This document shows positions 1 to 8,470 of a DNA stretch of 64,000 nt, piece by piece (position 1 is the stretch's first letter; the number at the start of each line of letters is the position of its first letter). The stretch lies in NCBI RefSeq assembly GCF_001854885.1, contig NZ_MDDV01000006.1:62001-126000 (forward strand), read 5' to 3'. Origin of the DNA: Ensifer sp. LCM 4579. Its GTDB lineage: Bacteria > Pseudomonadota > Alphaproteobacteria > Rhizobiales > Rhizobiaceae. The notes below the pieces were generated by a model. That model was not told the DNA's origin, searched no databases, and saw only the letters and a list, made by a program, of their open reading frames with translations. The translations under genes were made by a program, and so were the position numbers.

Positions 1-743
1 CTGGCACCGGCGCCGATGCCGCCGATGGCCTGGCCGAGCTCCGCGATCGCGTGGTTGAAATTCTCGCCGAGTTCCCTGTAGGCCTCGGGCAGATCGGAAT
101 CGACCCGCGCCGTCAGATCGCCGTCGGAAATCCTGGCCAGCGCCGCGCCGAACGTCCGACCCACCAGTTCCCGCTCTCCGGCAAGAGCCTCCTCCTGCAC
201 CGCGCGCTGCTTCGTCAGGTCCGAGGCGTCCATATAGACGGAGATCGAGAGGTCCATGTCGAGGAAGATGCCCTTGACGAGGCCTGCGATCATCGCCCCC
301 ATTTCTTCTGCGGAGGTCCTTTGGCGCGAGAACGCCCCGCTCTTCGGCCAATGCGCCTTCATGACCTCGGCGATCAGATGTTCGGCAATCAGCGCGTAGC
401 CGCCGATATACCAACGCGGCTCCAGGCCGACCTTCGCATGAACCTGGCCGATCGCGCGGACCCTAGCGCCGTATTCGTCATTGAAGTCGCCATTGATGAT
501 ATTCGCCCAATGGCTGAGCTGCGCGCCCTTGGCAGCCTTCATATGGGCGTCGGACGAGAAGAGGCGGCTGGTTTCCGGCGTCTGCCGCACCTTGGCGTAC
601 AAGCGATCGAGCGCGGGGCCGAGCGCCGTCTGCACGACGGGCTTCAATGCCCTGAGCTTCGCTCTCGCGGCATCATCCAGTGCCATGAATTCGAGGCGGC
701 CGGCAAGATCGTCATTGCCGCGTGCGGCGTGTTCCGTATTCAT
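1..743 (-). CDS. Globin-coupled methyl-accepting chemotaxis protein, N-terminal part (runs off left edge)
   Basis: The first ~247 residues of a soluble chemoreceptor are encoded; the signalling domain lies beyond the window. There is no N-terminal membrane segment. Residues ~15-170 resemble a protoglobin-type sensor domain: a helical region with a His in the VHAKVGLEPRWYIGGYAL segment where globin-coupled sensors place the proximal haem ligand. Residues ~195-245 look like a HAMP-like linker (LARISDGDLTARVDSDLPEA). The family senses oxygen or other gas ligands and feeds a CheA/CheW array. The start was chosen at the ATG (complement 741-743) giving MNTEHAARGND; no stop codon is met before position 1. 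The haem assignment is from family resemblance only. No che genes are visible nearby. Confidence 0.75.
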   Translation of the reverse strand, partial: MNTEHAARGNDDLAGRLEFMALDDAARAKLRALKPVVQTALGPALDRLYAKVRQTPETSRLFSSDAHMKAAKGAQLSHWANIINGDFNDEYGARVRAIGQVHAKVGLEPRWYIGGYALIAEHLIAEVMKAHWPKSGAFSRQRTSAEEMGAMIAGLVKGIFLDMDLSISVYMDASDLTKQRAVQEEALAGERELVGRTFGAALARISDGDLTARVDSDLPEAYRELGENFNHAIAELGQAIGGIGAGA

Positions 744-938
744 CCGCAAACTTCCCTGCGTACAAAGGTCTCTCTATCAATCATGGAAGGTTCGGAACCG
801 AGGATGTCGACGCATCCGGGAACCACCTGTCGGCCGCTGTCATGGCGGCCGCCTCAAAGACGAGACGACGGCGCAGGGTCACTTTCCGTAGAATGGGGGT
901 AAAGTAACAGGGTAAAGGAAGGCTTACGGCAGGTGGTA

Positions 939-960
939 TTTGCGCGCTTCCGCGCGAAAA
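939..960. terminator. Possible terminator hairpin downstream of parA
   Basis: A GC-rich hairpin with flanking T/A runs (GCGCG, loop of about four, CGCGC, flanked by ATTT and AAAAT) lies ~70 bp past the ParA stop on the minus strand. It could end the ParA transcript. The rest of the 283-bp gap 744-1026 should hold the promoter of the chemoreceptor; no convincing -35/-10 pair was identified. Confidence 0.35.
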
Positions 961-1026
961 TTTCAACCAGAATTGACATTCGTCAAACCCAGTTGAATTC
1001 GGGAGGAAGCACCTTGGGAACAGGTA

Positions 1027-1743
1027 TCAGGCTGCGCGCGGCAAAGCCCAGTGCAGGCGCAGGGCAAGGGAGCGGCGAACGCGAACCGGAAGGATCTCCT
1101 GCACCTCACGGGCAAGGGCAAATGCATTTTCGCGCGCCTTGTCGAGATTGCTGACACGGTCCGCATCCATGGTCTGCAGCGTTCCGCCGCATTCGAAGAT
1201 CTCGCGATAGGCGGCACGCTCGACGATCGGGGTGTCGAGGACGGAAACGCCGCGGGCAGCGAGCAGGGCCTTGATCGTCTGCAGCGCCCGGGTGGTGACC
1301 AGCGAGCTGACGCGCGTCAGAACCACCGCGTGATTGATGCGCGTCCTCGCCTTCTCTTCGATCTGGCGGATGAGTTCGAGGATCTGCACCGCGCCGCGCG
1401 CATCCATGGCGCAGCCCTGAACGGGGATCAGCACCTGATCGGAGAGCCCGAGCGCCAGTGCGACGATCGCGTCCTTCGCGCCTGCAAGGTCGATCACGAT
1501 GAAGTCGACCTCATCCTTGAGTTCGCGGATGTGGCAGGGCAGCGAGGCCGGCGTGACATGCGAGATCACTTCGAGATTGGCGATGTTGCCGGAAAGCTCG
1601 GACCAACTGGTGATCCAGCGCTGCGGGTCCGCGTCGAGAATGACCACGCGGCTTCCCTGCCGGGCAAGTTCCGTTGCCAGGATCAGAGCTGCCGTCGTCT
1701 TGCCGGCGCCACCCTTCGCATTGGCGAGTGTAATGACCGCCAT
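1027..1743 (-). CDS. ParA/MinD-family ATPase, orphan
   Basis: A 238-residue deviant Walker A ATPase. The P-loop KGGAGKTT sits at residues ~9-16, the switch motif VVILDADPQR around residue 35-45, and VDFIVIDLAG at the Walker B position. The family uses ATP-dependent dimerisation on DNA or membrane to position plasmids, chromosomes or protein clusters. The size and lack of a long N-terminal DNA-binding extension fit the short VirC1/ParA-like group rather than RepA of repABC plasmids. I chose the ATG at 1743 (MAVITLANAKGG), which has a GAGGTGGA ribosome site, over the upstream ATG at 1764. No ParB, parS or rep gene is visible, so its cargo is unknown. Confidence 0.8.
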   Translation of the reverse strand: MAVITLANAKGGAGKTTAALILATELARQGSRVVILDADPQRWITSWSELSGNIANLEVISHVTPASLPCHIRELKDEVDFIVIDLAGAKDAIVALALGLSDQVLIPVQGCAMDARGAVQILELIRQIEEKARTRINHAVVLTRVSSLVTTRALQTIKALLAARGVSVLDTPIVERAAYREIFECGGTLQTMDADRVSNLDKARENAFALAREVQEILPVRVRRSLALRLHWALPRAA

Positions 1744-1891
1744 CTTCCACCTCGTTCTTTCCATGCTGTATCCCCCCGCGCCTCGGGGCAGATTCGATTA
1801 ACGGAACCTTTCAGAACATGGTTAACAAAATGGAAATTTCTGACTGCCAAAGATTAATCCCGGCGCCGCCGTTTATGGCCTTTACACACGA

Positions 1892-1926
1892 GAAAGCCCG
1901 GGAAATCAGCGCTTTCCCGGGCTTTC
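1892..1926 (-). terminator. Strong perfect hairpin terminator of the adh-aldh-GS-TRAP operon
   Basis: A perfect 14-bp stem (1892-1905 pairs with 1913-1926, GAAAGCCCGGGAAA arm) with a 7-nt loop, 23 bp past the stop codon of the iron alcohol dehydrogenase. There is no clean U-tract, but position and stability fit the end of the minus-strand operon. Confidence 0.7.
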
Positions 1927-1948
1927 TAGAAATTAACGAAAGACGACT

Positions 1949-3094
1949 TCAGATGCACTCGACAAAGAGCTTCCTTGCCGATTCGAGCGTCAGTTCCACC
2001 GGATTGCCGCCGGCCGTCGGATCGACGATCGCCATTTCCGCCATTTCGTCGATGCGGTCGGTACCGACCCCCAGCGCCGCGAGACTGTCGGGGACGCCGA
2101 GTTCCTCGCGCAGGTGCAGCACATAATTGTAGAAGCCGTCAAAGCCGCCGGCAATGCCGAGATAGGCGGCAGCGCACGCGATCTTCTCCTCGATCGCCGA
2201 CCGATTGAAGCGCAGAACCGGCGGCATCACGACGGCATTGGTCATGCCGTGGTGGGTGTTGTAGATGGCGCCGACCGGATGGGAGAGCGAATGGATGGCG
2301 CCCAATCCCTTCTGGAAGGCGACCGCCCCCATTGCCGCCGCGCTCATCATGTGGGCGCGGGCCTCGACATCGGCGCCATCCTTGTAAGCGCGCGGCAGGT
2401 ACTCCTTGACGAGCCGCATGCCTTCGAGCGCGATGCCGGCCGACATCGGGTGGTAGAAGGGCGAGGAATAGGCTTCCAGGCAATGGGCGAAGGCATCCAT
2501 ACCCGTGCCGGCCGTGATCACCTTCGGCATGCCGACCGTCAGCTCCGGATCGCAGATCGTCACCGCCGGCAGGAATTTCGGGTGGAAGATGACCTTCTTC
2601 ACGTGGGTCTGCGAATTGGTGATGACGCTGGCACGGCCGACTTCCGAGCCCGTGCCCGCCGTCGTCGGCACCGCGACGATCGGCGCAATGCCCTCGACAT
2701 TCGCGCGCGTCCACCAGTCGCCGATGTCCTCGAAATCCCAGACCGGCCGCGTCTGGCCGGCCATGAAGGCGACGCATTTTCCGAGATCGAGACCGGAGCC
2801 GCCGCCGAAGGCGACGACGCCGTCATGGCCGCCGTCCTTGAAGGCCCTGATGCCGGCCTCGAGATTGACGTCGTTCGGATTCGGATCGACCTCCGCGAAG
2901 ATCGCGCGGCCGAGGCCGCCGGCGTCGAGGATATCGAGCGCGCCTTGCGTGATCGCCATCGGCGCGAGGCCGCGATCGGTGACGAGCAGCGGCTTCTTCA
3001 TGCCGGCGGACTTGCAATGGTCGGCAAGCTCCTTGATCCTGCCGGCACCGAACTTGATGGCGGTCGGATAGCTCCAGTTGGCAATGATCGTCAT
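1949..3094 (-). CDS. Iron-containing (group III) alcohol dehydrogenase
   Basis: A 381-residue protein of the usual family length. The N-terminal half has the NAD-binding region with the GGGSGLDLGK loop and the PTTAGTGSEVGRASVI stretch. The C-terminal helical half carries the metal-site pattern GTGMDAFAHCLEAY, then HSLSHPVGAIYNTHHGMTNA, giving the expected Asp and His ligands. It should oxidise a primary alcohol to the aldehyde with NAD. Its ATG overlaps the stop of the upstream aldehyde dehydrogenase by 4 bp (ATGA), so the pair is translationally coupled and the aldehyde is probably passed on. It is the last gene of the TRAP-GS-ALDH-ADH transcript. The substrate is not readable; context suggests an amino alcohol or its gamma-glutamyl derivative. 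Confidence 0.88.
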   Translation of the reverse strand: MTIIANWSYPTAIKFGAGRIKELADHCKSAGMKKPLLVTDRGLAPMAITQGALDILDAGGLGRAIFAEVDPNPNDVNLEAGIRAFKDGGHDGVVAFGGGSGLDLGKCVAFMAGQTRPVWDFEDIGDWWTRANVEGIAPIVAVPTTAGTGSEVGRASVITNSQTHVKKVIFHPKFLPAVTICDPELTVGMPKVITAGTGMDAFAHCLEAYSSPFYHPMSAGIALEGMRLVKEYLPRAYKDGADVEARAHMMSAAAMGAVAFQKGLGAIHSLSHPVGAIYNTHHGMTNAVVMPPVLRFNRSAIEEKIACAAAYLGIAGGFDGFYNYVLHLREELGVPDSLAALGVGTDRIDEMAEMAIVDPTAGGNPVELTLESARKLFVECI

Positions 3095-4476
3095 GCTGTG
3101 ACTTTCTTCAGGTGATAGGATTTGGGGCGGGTAAGATTCTGGAAGCCGATGACGGAGAGCGATCCGCCGCGGCCCGTTTCCTTGACGCCAGTCCAGCAGA
3201 GCGCCGGGTCGAGATAGTCGGCCCGGTTCATGAACACCGTGCCGGTCTCGAGCTCGCCTCCGATCCGGGCTGCGCGCTCGGCGTCCTTCGTCCAGAGAGA
3301 GGCCGTCAGGCCGTACTGGCAATCATTCATCAGTTCGATCGCTTGCGTGTCGGTATTCACTTTCATGATGCCGACGGCCGGGCCGAAGGTCTCCTCGCGC
3401 ATGAACGCCATCGAGTGGTCGACATCGACGAGAAGCTGCGGCGCGAGATAGGCACCGCCGTCGTCCTCGGGGAAGAGCTTCGGGTCGATAAGCGCCTTCG
3501 CCCCCTTCGACACCGCATCGGCGATCTGGCCGCGCACCGTCTCCGCGAAGCGCTTGTTGGCCATCGGGCCGAGCGTCGTTTCCGGGTCGAGCGGGTTGCC
3601 GAGCTTGTAATTGGACACCCAGGCGACGGATTTTTCGACAAAGGCATCGTAGAGCGACTCGTGCACATAGATGCGTTCGATGCCGCAGCAGCATTGTCCG
3701 GAATTATAGGTGGCGCCGTCCATCAGCGTATCGACCGCCGCATCGAGATCGGCATCCTCCATCACATAGCCCGGATCCTTGCCGCCGAGTTCGAGCCCGA
3801 GGCCGGTGAAGGTGCCGGCCGCCGCGCGCTCGATCGAGCGCCCGCCTTCGACCGAACCGGTGAAATTGACGAAGTCGAAGCTCTTGGCGGCGATCAGCGC
3901 GGCCGTCGTCTCATGGTCCAGGAACAGGTTCTGGAAGACGTCCTCGGGAACGCCGGCCTCGACAAATGCGCGCACCAGACGCTCACCGACGAGGATCGTC
4001 TGGCTCGCATGCTTGATGATGACCGTATTGCCGGCCATCAGCGCCGGAGCGACCGTGTTGATCGCCGTCATATAGGGATAGTTCCAGGGCGCGATGACGA
4101 AGACGAGGCCATGCGGCTCGCGTTCGATGCGCCGCTCGAAACGGTCGCTCTCTTCGACGACAAGCGGTTTCAGCGCGTCGGCGGCAATGGAAGCGACGTA
4201 GTTGGACCGTTCGTTGAAGCCCTTGAATTCGCCGCCATAGCGCACCGGCCTGCCCATTTGCCAGGCAAGTTCCGGCACCACCTCGTCGGCCATCTCGTTC
4301 AGACGTGCAACACCGCCAAGCACCAGCTTGACCCGTTCGTCGAGCGGGCGTTTCGCCCATGCCTTCTGCGCGAGACGCGCCTTGGCCACCGCCTCCTTGG
4401 CGCGCTCCAGCGGCATGGCCGGGCGCTCGGCATAGACCTCGCCATTGACCGGCGAAATGCATCGGATCATCGTCAT
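3091..4476 (-). CDS. NAD(P)-dependent aldehyde dehydrogenase
   Basis: A 461-residue ALDH-superfamily enzyme oxidising an aldehyde to the acid. Key features are the APWNYPY segment, the glutamate in LELGGKDPGYV, and the catalytic cysteine at about residue 263 in the SGQCCCGIERIYV stretch (the second Cys after GQ). The shortness (no long N-terminus) and the sequence style are closest to succinate-semialdehyde/GabD-like dehydrogenases. The start ATG at 4476 has an AGGAAG ribosome site 6 nt upstream. It lies 42 bp past the glutamine-synthetase-like gene and overlaps the alcohol dehydrogenase start by 4 bp. In this operon it would complete an alcohol-to-acid oxidation of the GS-ligated substrate; this is inferred from gene order. 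Confidence 0.9.
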   Translation of the reverse strand: MTMIRCISPVNGEVYAERPAMPLERAKEAVAKARLAQKAWAKRPLDERVKLVLGGVARLNEMADEVVPELAWQMGRPVRYGGEFKGFNERSNYVASIAADALKPLVVEESDRFERRIEREPHGLVFVIAPWNYPYMTAINTVAPALMAGNTVIIKHASQTILVGERLVRAFVEAGVPEDVFQNLFLDHETTAALIAAKSFDFVNFTGSVEGGRSIERAAAGTFTGLGLELGGKDPGYVMEDADLDAAVDTLMDGATYNSGQCCCGIERIYVHESLYDAFVEKSVAWVSNYKLGNPLDPETTLGPMANKRFAETVRGQIADAVSKGAKALIDPKLFPEDDGGAYLAPQLLVDVDHSMAFMREETFGPAVGIMKVNTDTQAIELMNDCQYGLTASLWTKDAERAARIGGELETGTVFMNRADYLDPALCWTGVKETGRGGSLSVIGFQNLTRPKSYHLKKVTA

Positions 4477-4518
4477 GATCGTCTTCCTGTTTTCCTATTC
4501 ATGTAATCTTCGCAGGCA

Positions 4519-5889
4519 CTACGCCCGCTCGAAACCGCGCGCGATCTCCCAATCGGTGACGCGCCGGTCATATTCCTCCTGCTCCCAGCGGGCCGCACGC
4601 GTATAATGGTCGACGACATCGTCTCCGAAGGCGGCCCTGAGCATCTCCGATCCGCTCAGCAAATCGGCCGCTTCCCTCAACGTGTGCGGAATTTCGCGCA
4701 CTTCCTTTCCGTGATAGGCGTCGCCGACGAAGGGCGCCTCCAGCTCCAACTTGCTCTCGATGCCGGAGATGCCGGCCGCGAGCAAGGCGGCGAAGGCGAG
4801 ATAGGGATTAAGATCGGAGCCGCCGACGCGGCACTCGATGCGGATGCCCTTGGTGCCGTCGCCGCAGAGGCGGTAGCCCGCCGTGCGGTTGTCCTTGCTC
4901 CAGATCGCCTTGGTCGGCGCGAAGGTGCCGGCCATGAAGCGCTTGTAGGAATTGATGTAGGGCGCGAGGAAATAGGTGATCTCGCTCGCATGGGCGAGCA
5001 GCCCGGCAACATAGTGCCGCATCAGCTCGGACATGCCGTAGCGGCCGTCCTTGTCGTAGAACAGCGGCGTCTCGCCGTCGGCGCTCCACAGCGACTGGTG
5101 GATATGCGACGAGGAGCCGGCGGCAGAATAGTTCCATTTCGCCAGGAATGTGATCGCCTTGCCACGCTGCCAGGCGATCTCCTTGCAACCGTTCTTGATG
5201 ATCGCATGGCGGTCGGCCATCGACAGCGCGTCGGCATAGCGGACGTTGATCTCCTCCTGCCCCGCGGACGCCTCGCCCTTGGAATTTTCCACCGGAATGC
5301 CGGCGCCCTGCAGACCGTTGCGGATCGCCCGCATCACGTCCTCTTCCTTGGTCGTCTGGAAGATGTGGTAGTCCTCGTTGTAGCCGCTGACGAGCTGCAG
5401 GTCGCGGTAACCGGAGAGCCGCGCATCGTCATAGGATTGGTCGAAGAGGAAGAATTCGAGCTCGCTCGCCATGAAGGCCTTGAGCCCCATAGCTTCGAGG
5501 CGCGCAACCTGCTTCTTCAGGATGGCGCGCGGCGAATGCGCCACCTCCTTATGGGTGTGGTGGTCGAGCACGTCGCAGATGACGAGCGCCGTTCCTTCGA
5601 GCCAGGGGATGCGCCGCAGCGTCGCAAGGTCCGGCTTCATCGTATAGTCGCCATAGCCCTTTTCCCAGCTCGTCGCCTTGTAGCCCTGGACCGTCTCCAT
5701 CTCCAGGTCGGTCGCCAGCAGATAGTTGCAGCTATGCGTTTCCTTCCAGGCGCTCTCGACGAAATACTGGGCATGAAAGCGCTTGCCCATCAGGCGGCCC
5801 TGCATGTCGACCTGGCAGGCGAGCACCGTGTCGATGCGGCCCTCGGCCACGTCTTTCTTCAAATCATCGAATGTATAGTTCGCGCTCAT
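4519..5889 (-). CDS. Glutamine synthetase-family ligase, PuuA/GlnA4-like (gamma-glutamyl-amine synthetase candidate)
   Basis: A 456-residue GS-fold enzyme. N-terminal beta-grasp: VLACQVDMQGRLMGKRF. Catalytic domain: the metal/glutamate-binding EEINVRY and SSSHIHQSLW motifs, then NRTAGYRLCGDG and GIRIECRVGGSDLNPYLAFAA, where the ATP- and glutamate-binding arginines lie. It lacks the adenylylation-loop sequence of housekeeping GlnA and sits with an alcohol and an aldehyde dehydrogenase. That setting recalls PuuA (gamma-glutamylputrescine synthetase) and GlnA4-type gamma-glutamylethanolamide synthetases, which ligate glutamate to an amine with ATP. The ATG at 5889 (MSANYTFDD) has an AGGA site; an upstream extension has no ribosome site. 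An amine, rather than ammonia, as acceptor is inference. Confidence 0.85.
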   Translation of the reverse strand: MSANYTFDDLKKDVAEGRIDTVLACQVDMQGRLMGKRFHAQYFVESAWKETHSCNYLLATDLEMETVQGYKATSWEKGYGDYTMKPDLATLRRIPWLEGTALVICDVLDHHTHKEVAHSPRAILKKQVARLEAMGLKAFMASELEFFLFDQSYDDARLSGYRDLQLVSGYNEDYHIFQTTKEEDVMRAIRNGLQGAGIPVENSKGEASAGQEEINVRYADALSMADRHAIIKNGCKEIAWQRGKAITFLAKWNYSAAGSSSHIHQSLWSADGETPLFYDKDGRYGMSELMRHYVAGLLAHASEITYFLAPYINSYKRFMAGTFAPTKAIWSKDNRTAGYRLCGDGTKGIRIECRVGGSDLNPYLAFAALLAAGISGIESKLELEAPFVGDAYHGKEVREIPHTLREAADLLSGSEMLRAAFGDDVVDHYTRAARWEQEEYDRRVTDWEIARGFERA

Positions 5890-5936
5890 GGAGAAGTCCT
5901 GGTTCCGGTATCGATCCGCTTTGCGTTGGCCTGTCG

Positions 5937-5966
5937 GCATCCGGGACGGCGGTGCGGCCCCGGATG
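5937..5966 (-). other. Intercistronic hairpin after the TRAP binding-protein gene
   Basis: Arms GCATCCGGG (5937-5945) and CCCGGATGC (5958-5966) form a 9-bp stem with a 12-nt loop, 21 bp after the DctP stop. A hairpin here typically protects the upstream binding-protein message and limits read-through to the next gene. Confidence 0.55.
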
Positions 5967-5987
5967 CGAATGTAAAGACGATCGTGA

Positions 5988-7034
5988 TCAGCTGTAACGG
6001 TAGGGCGGGCCTGCCTTCTCCATCACTTCCCGATATTTCTTGAGAATCTCGACGACCTTGGCCGCACGCGGGCTGGTGGCTGCGATCTCATCCCAGAACT
6101 GCAGTGCTTCCTCTTCGACGGTCTTCCATTCCTCCTCCGGAATGGTCGTCAGTTCGAGCTTGGTGCCCTCGGCGCGCAACCGCGCCTCGCCGCCCCAGTA
6201 CCAGTGCTGGCGATAGTAGTGCGAGGAATCGATGCAAAGCCGGAACAGCGTCTTGAGATGCTCGGGGACCTCGTTCCAGCGGGCGGTGTTTGCGAAGAAC
6301 GAGCCGCACCAGGCGCCGGAGATATTGTTGGTGAGGAAGTACTTGGTCACGTCCGCCCAACCGACCGTGTAGTCCTCGGTGATGCCCGACCAGGCGAGAC
6401 CGTCGAGTTCGCCGGTCTGCATCGCGACCTGAACGTCCTCCCACGGCAGCGTCACCGGCACGACGCCGAAGCGCGTCAGGAACTTGCCGGCTGTCGGGAA
6501 AGTGAAGACGCGCAGGCCCTTGAGGTCCGCCAACGATCGGATAGGCTTGACGGTCGCGAAATTGCACGGATCCCAGGACCCGGCAGAAAGCCAGGTGACA
6601 CCCTCGACCTCCCCATAGGCCTCGGCCCAGATTTCGTTGAGGCCGTATTGATGGAAGAGCGTCGGTACGTCGAGGCTGTAGCGCGAGGCAAAGGGGAAAT
6701 AGCCGCCGAACACCTTGATGTCGACTGGCGAGGCCATGGAATCGTCGTCGCTTTGGACGGCATCGATCGTGCCGGCCTGCATCGCGCGGAAGAGTTCGCC
6801 CGTCGGCACCAGTTGGTCGGATGTATAGAGATCGATCTGCATCTCGCCATTGGCCGCCTTGTTGAAGGCGTCGATCGCCGGCTTGATGACGTGCTCGGCG
6901 AGCGCCGGGCCGGCATAGGTTTGCAGGCGCCAGGTGATCTTGCCCTGCGCGCGCACGGCCGGCGCCGCCAGCGCCGTGGTGCCGGCGGCGGCAGCGAGCC
7001 CCGCCTTCTTCAGAAAATCGCGTCTGTTGGTCAT
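5988..7034 (-). CDS. TRAP transporter substrate-binding protein, DctP family
   Basis: A 348-residue periplasmic receptor. The N-terminus MTNRRDFLKKAGLAAAA is a twin-arginine signal (NRRDFLK) with a processing site near APAVRAQG. The body shows the DctP pattern: GELFRAMQAGTIDAVQ, the LRVFTFPTAGKFL region where the conserved substrate-carboxylate arginine lies, and VQVAMQTGELDGLAWS. It captures a small ligand and passes it to DctQM. Tat export implies folding, and perhaps oligomerisation, in the cytoplasm, seen in some large DctP proteins for 2-oxo acids and similar ligands. It follows the membrane-subunit genes in transcription order (Q, M, P) after a 110-bp gap with two hairpins, and precedes the GS-like gene. 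Confidence 0.9.
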   Translation of the reverse strand: MTNRRDFLKKAGLAAAAGTTALAAPAVRAQGKITWRLQTYAGPALAEHVIKPAIDAFNKAANGEMQIDLYTSDQLVPTGELFRAMQAGTIDAVQSDDDSMASPVDIKVFGGYFPFASRYSLDVPTLFHQYGLNEIWAEAYGEVEGVTWLSAGSWDPCNFATVKPIRSLADLKGLRVFTFPTAGKFLTRFGVVPVTLPWEDVQVAMQTGELDGLAWSGITEDYTVGWADVTKYFLTNNISGAWCGSFFANTARWNEVPEHLKTLFRLCIDSSHYYRQHWYWGGEARLRAEGTKLELTTIPEEEWKTVEEEALQFWDEIAATSPRAAKVVEILKKYREVMEKAGPPYRYS

Positions 7035-7088
7035 CTTTTTTGTTTCCCTCTTTCTTTCGTGGTTCAGTTGCGCTTCTTCTATTTATTG

Positions 7089-7138
7089 GAGCCCTGCACC
7101 AGCGGAGAGGGCTCAAGTCTTGCGGCGCAAAGCGCCGC
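7089..7138 (-). other. Two adjacent hairpins between dctM and dctP
   Basis: In the 110-bp gap are GCGGCGC/GCGCCGC (7122-7128 with 7132-7138, AAA loop), only 7 bp past the DctM stop, and GAGCCCT/AGGGCTC (7089-7095 with 7108-7114). They could partly terminate or process the transcript so that dctP is expressed separately from dctQM. Confidence 0.5.
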
Positions 7139-7144
7139 CTCCCG

Positions 7145-8470
7145 TCAGCCCCTCACATAGACGTGCTGCGGCAACCAGAGTGCGATCTCCGGAAAGGCCG
7201 TCACGATCGCCAGCCCCACCATCATGACAAGGACGAAGGGCAATACCGATTTGTAGATATCCGCCAAGGTGATCTCGGGTGGCGCCATAGCCCGCATCAG
7301 GAACAGGTTGTAACCGAATGGCGGGGTCATGTAGGCGATCTGGCAGGTGATCGTGTAGAGCACGCCGTACCAGATGAGATCGAAGCCGAGGCTGCCGACG
7401 AGAGGAATGTAGAGCGGCGCGACGATGACGAGCATCGCCGTGTCGTCGAGGAAGGTGCCCATGATGATATAGGAGATCTGCATCAGGATCAGCACCTCCC
7501 AGGGACCAAGGCCCCATTTCTCCAGGAACAGGTACTCGATTGCCTTGACCGCGCCGAGACCGTCGAAGACGGCGCCGAAGCACAGCGCCGCCAGGATGAT
7601 CCACATGAACATGCAGGAAATCCCGAGCGTCTGCTCCACCGTCCGGTCGAACACGTGCCAGGTCAGCCGTCCTTTCACCCACGCCGCCACGAGCGCGGAG
7701 ATCGCACCGACTGCCGAGCTTTCGACGAGGCTGGTGATTCCCATGACGAAGAGGCCCATCATCAGGAAGAAGATCATGAAGGGCAGGATGCCGGCTCTGA
7801 GCAATTTGAGCTTCTCGGCGAGCGGAAGATCTCGCTCCTCCTTCGGCAGCGCCGGCCCAAGATGCGGCTGGATCTTGCAGCGGATGACGACGTAGAGCGA
7901 AAACAGCAATGCCAGAAGCAGGCCGGGGAAGACGCCGGCGAGCCAGAGCTGTCCGACCGGCTGGCGGGCGATCATGCCGTAGAGCACCAGCACTACGCTC
8001 GGCGGCACCAGAATGCCGAGCGAACTGCCCGCCTGGATCACGCCCGAGACCATGGTCTTGTCATAGCCGCGCCTGAGCAGTTCCGGCAGGGCGATCGTCG
8101 CCCCGATCGCCATGCCGGCGACGCTGAGGCCGTTCATGGCGGAGATGATGACCATGAGCCCGATGGTTCCGAGCGCCAATCCCCCGCGCAAGCCGCCCAT
8201 CCAGACATGGAACATCTTGTATAGGTCCTCGGCGATGCCGGACTCCGACAGCATGTAGCCCATGAAGATGAAGAGCGGCAGCGTCAGAAGAGGATACCAC
8301 TTCATCAGCTTCATCGAGGCGGCAAAGGCCATTTCGAAACCGCCGTCGCCCCACAGGAATGCGGCGGCGACCACGCCGACGACGCCGATGGCGGCGAAGA
8401 CGCGCTGGCCGGTCAGCATCGTCATCATCATCGACGAGAACATCGTGAAGGCGATCATTTCGTAGCTCAT
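7145..8470 (-). CDS. TRAP transporter large permease, DctM family
   Basis: A 441-residue polytopic inner-membrane protein with about a dozen hydrophobic segments, the usual DctM length. Family signatures include LPLFIFMGYMLSESGIAE near the N-terminus, MNGLSVAGMAIGATIALPELLRRGYD, and the PPSVVLVLYG segment in the first half; the second half repeats the fold with DDTAMLVIVAPLYIPLV and MTPPFGYNLFLMRAMAP. It forms the sodium-driven elevator of the importer with the small DctQ subunit. Its start overlaps the dctQ stop by 4 bp. It most resembles the larger DctM group associated with Tat-exported DctP proteins. Confidence 0.92.
   Translation of the reverse strand: MSYEMIAFTMFSSMMMTMLTGQRVFAAIGVVGVVAAAFLWGDGGFEMAFAASMKLMKWYPLLTLPLFIFMGYMLSESGIAEDLYKMFHVWMGGLRGGLALGTIGLMVIISAMNGLSVAGMAIGATIALPELLRRGYDKTMVSGVIQAGSSLGILVPPSVVLVLYGMIARQPVGQLWLAGVFPGLLLALLFSLYVVIRCKIQPHLGPALPKEERDLPLAEKLKLLRAGILPFMIFFLMMGLFVMGITSLVESSAVGAISALVAAWVKGRLTWHVFDRTVEQTLGISCMFMWIILAALCFGAVFDGLGAVKAIEYLFLEKWGLGPWEVLILMQISYIIMGTFLDDTAMLVIVAPLYIPLVGSLGFDLIWYGVLYTITCQIAYMTPPFGYNLFLMRAMAPPEITLADIYKSVLPFVLVMMVGLAIVTAFPEIALWLPQHVYVRG

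Noticed and set aside
1027-1743. Plasmid partition/replication locus
   Set aside because: Only a short ParA-like gene is present; no ParB, RepC, parS or iteron repeats could be seen.
3112-4506. 464-codon open frame antisense to the aldehyde dehydrogenase gene
   Set aside because: Arg/His/Asp-rich composition typical of the complement of high-GC genes; the minus strand encodes a complete conserved enzyme.
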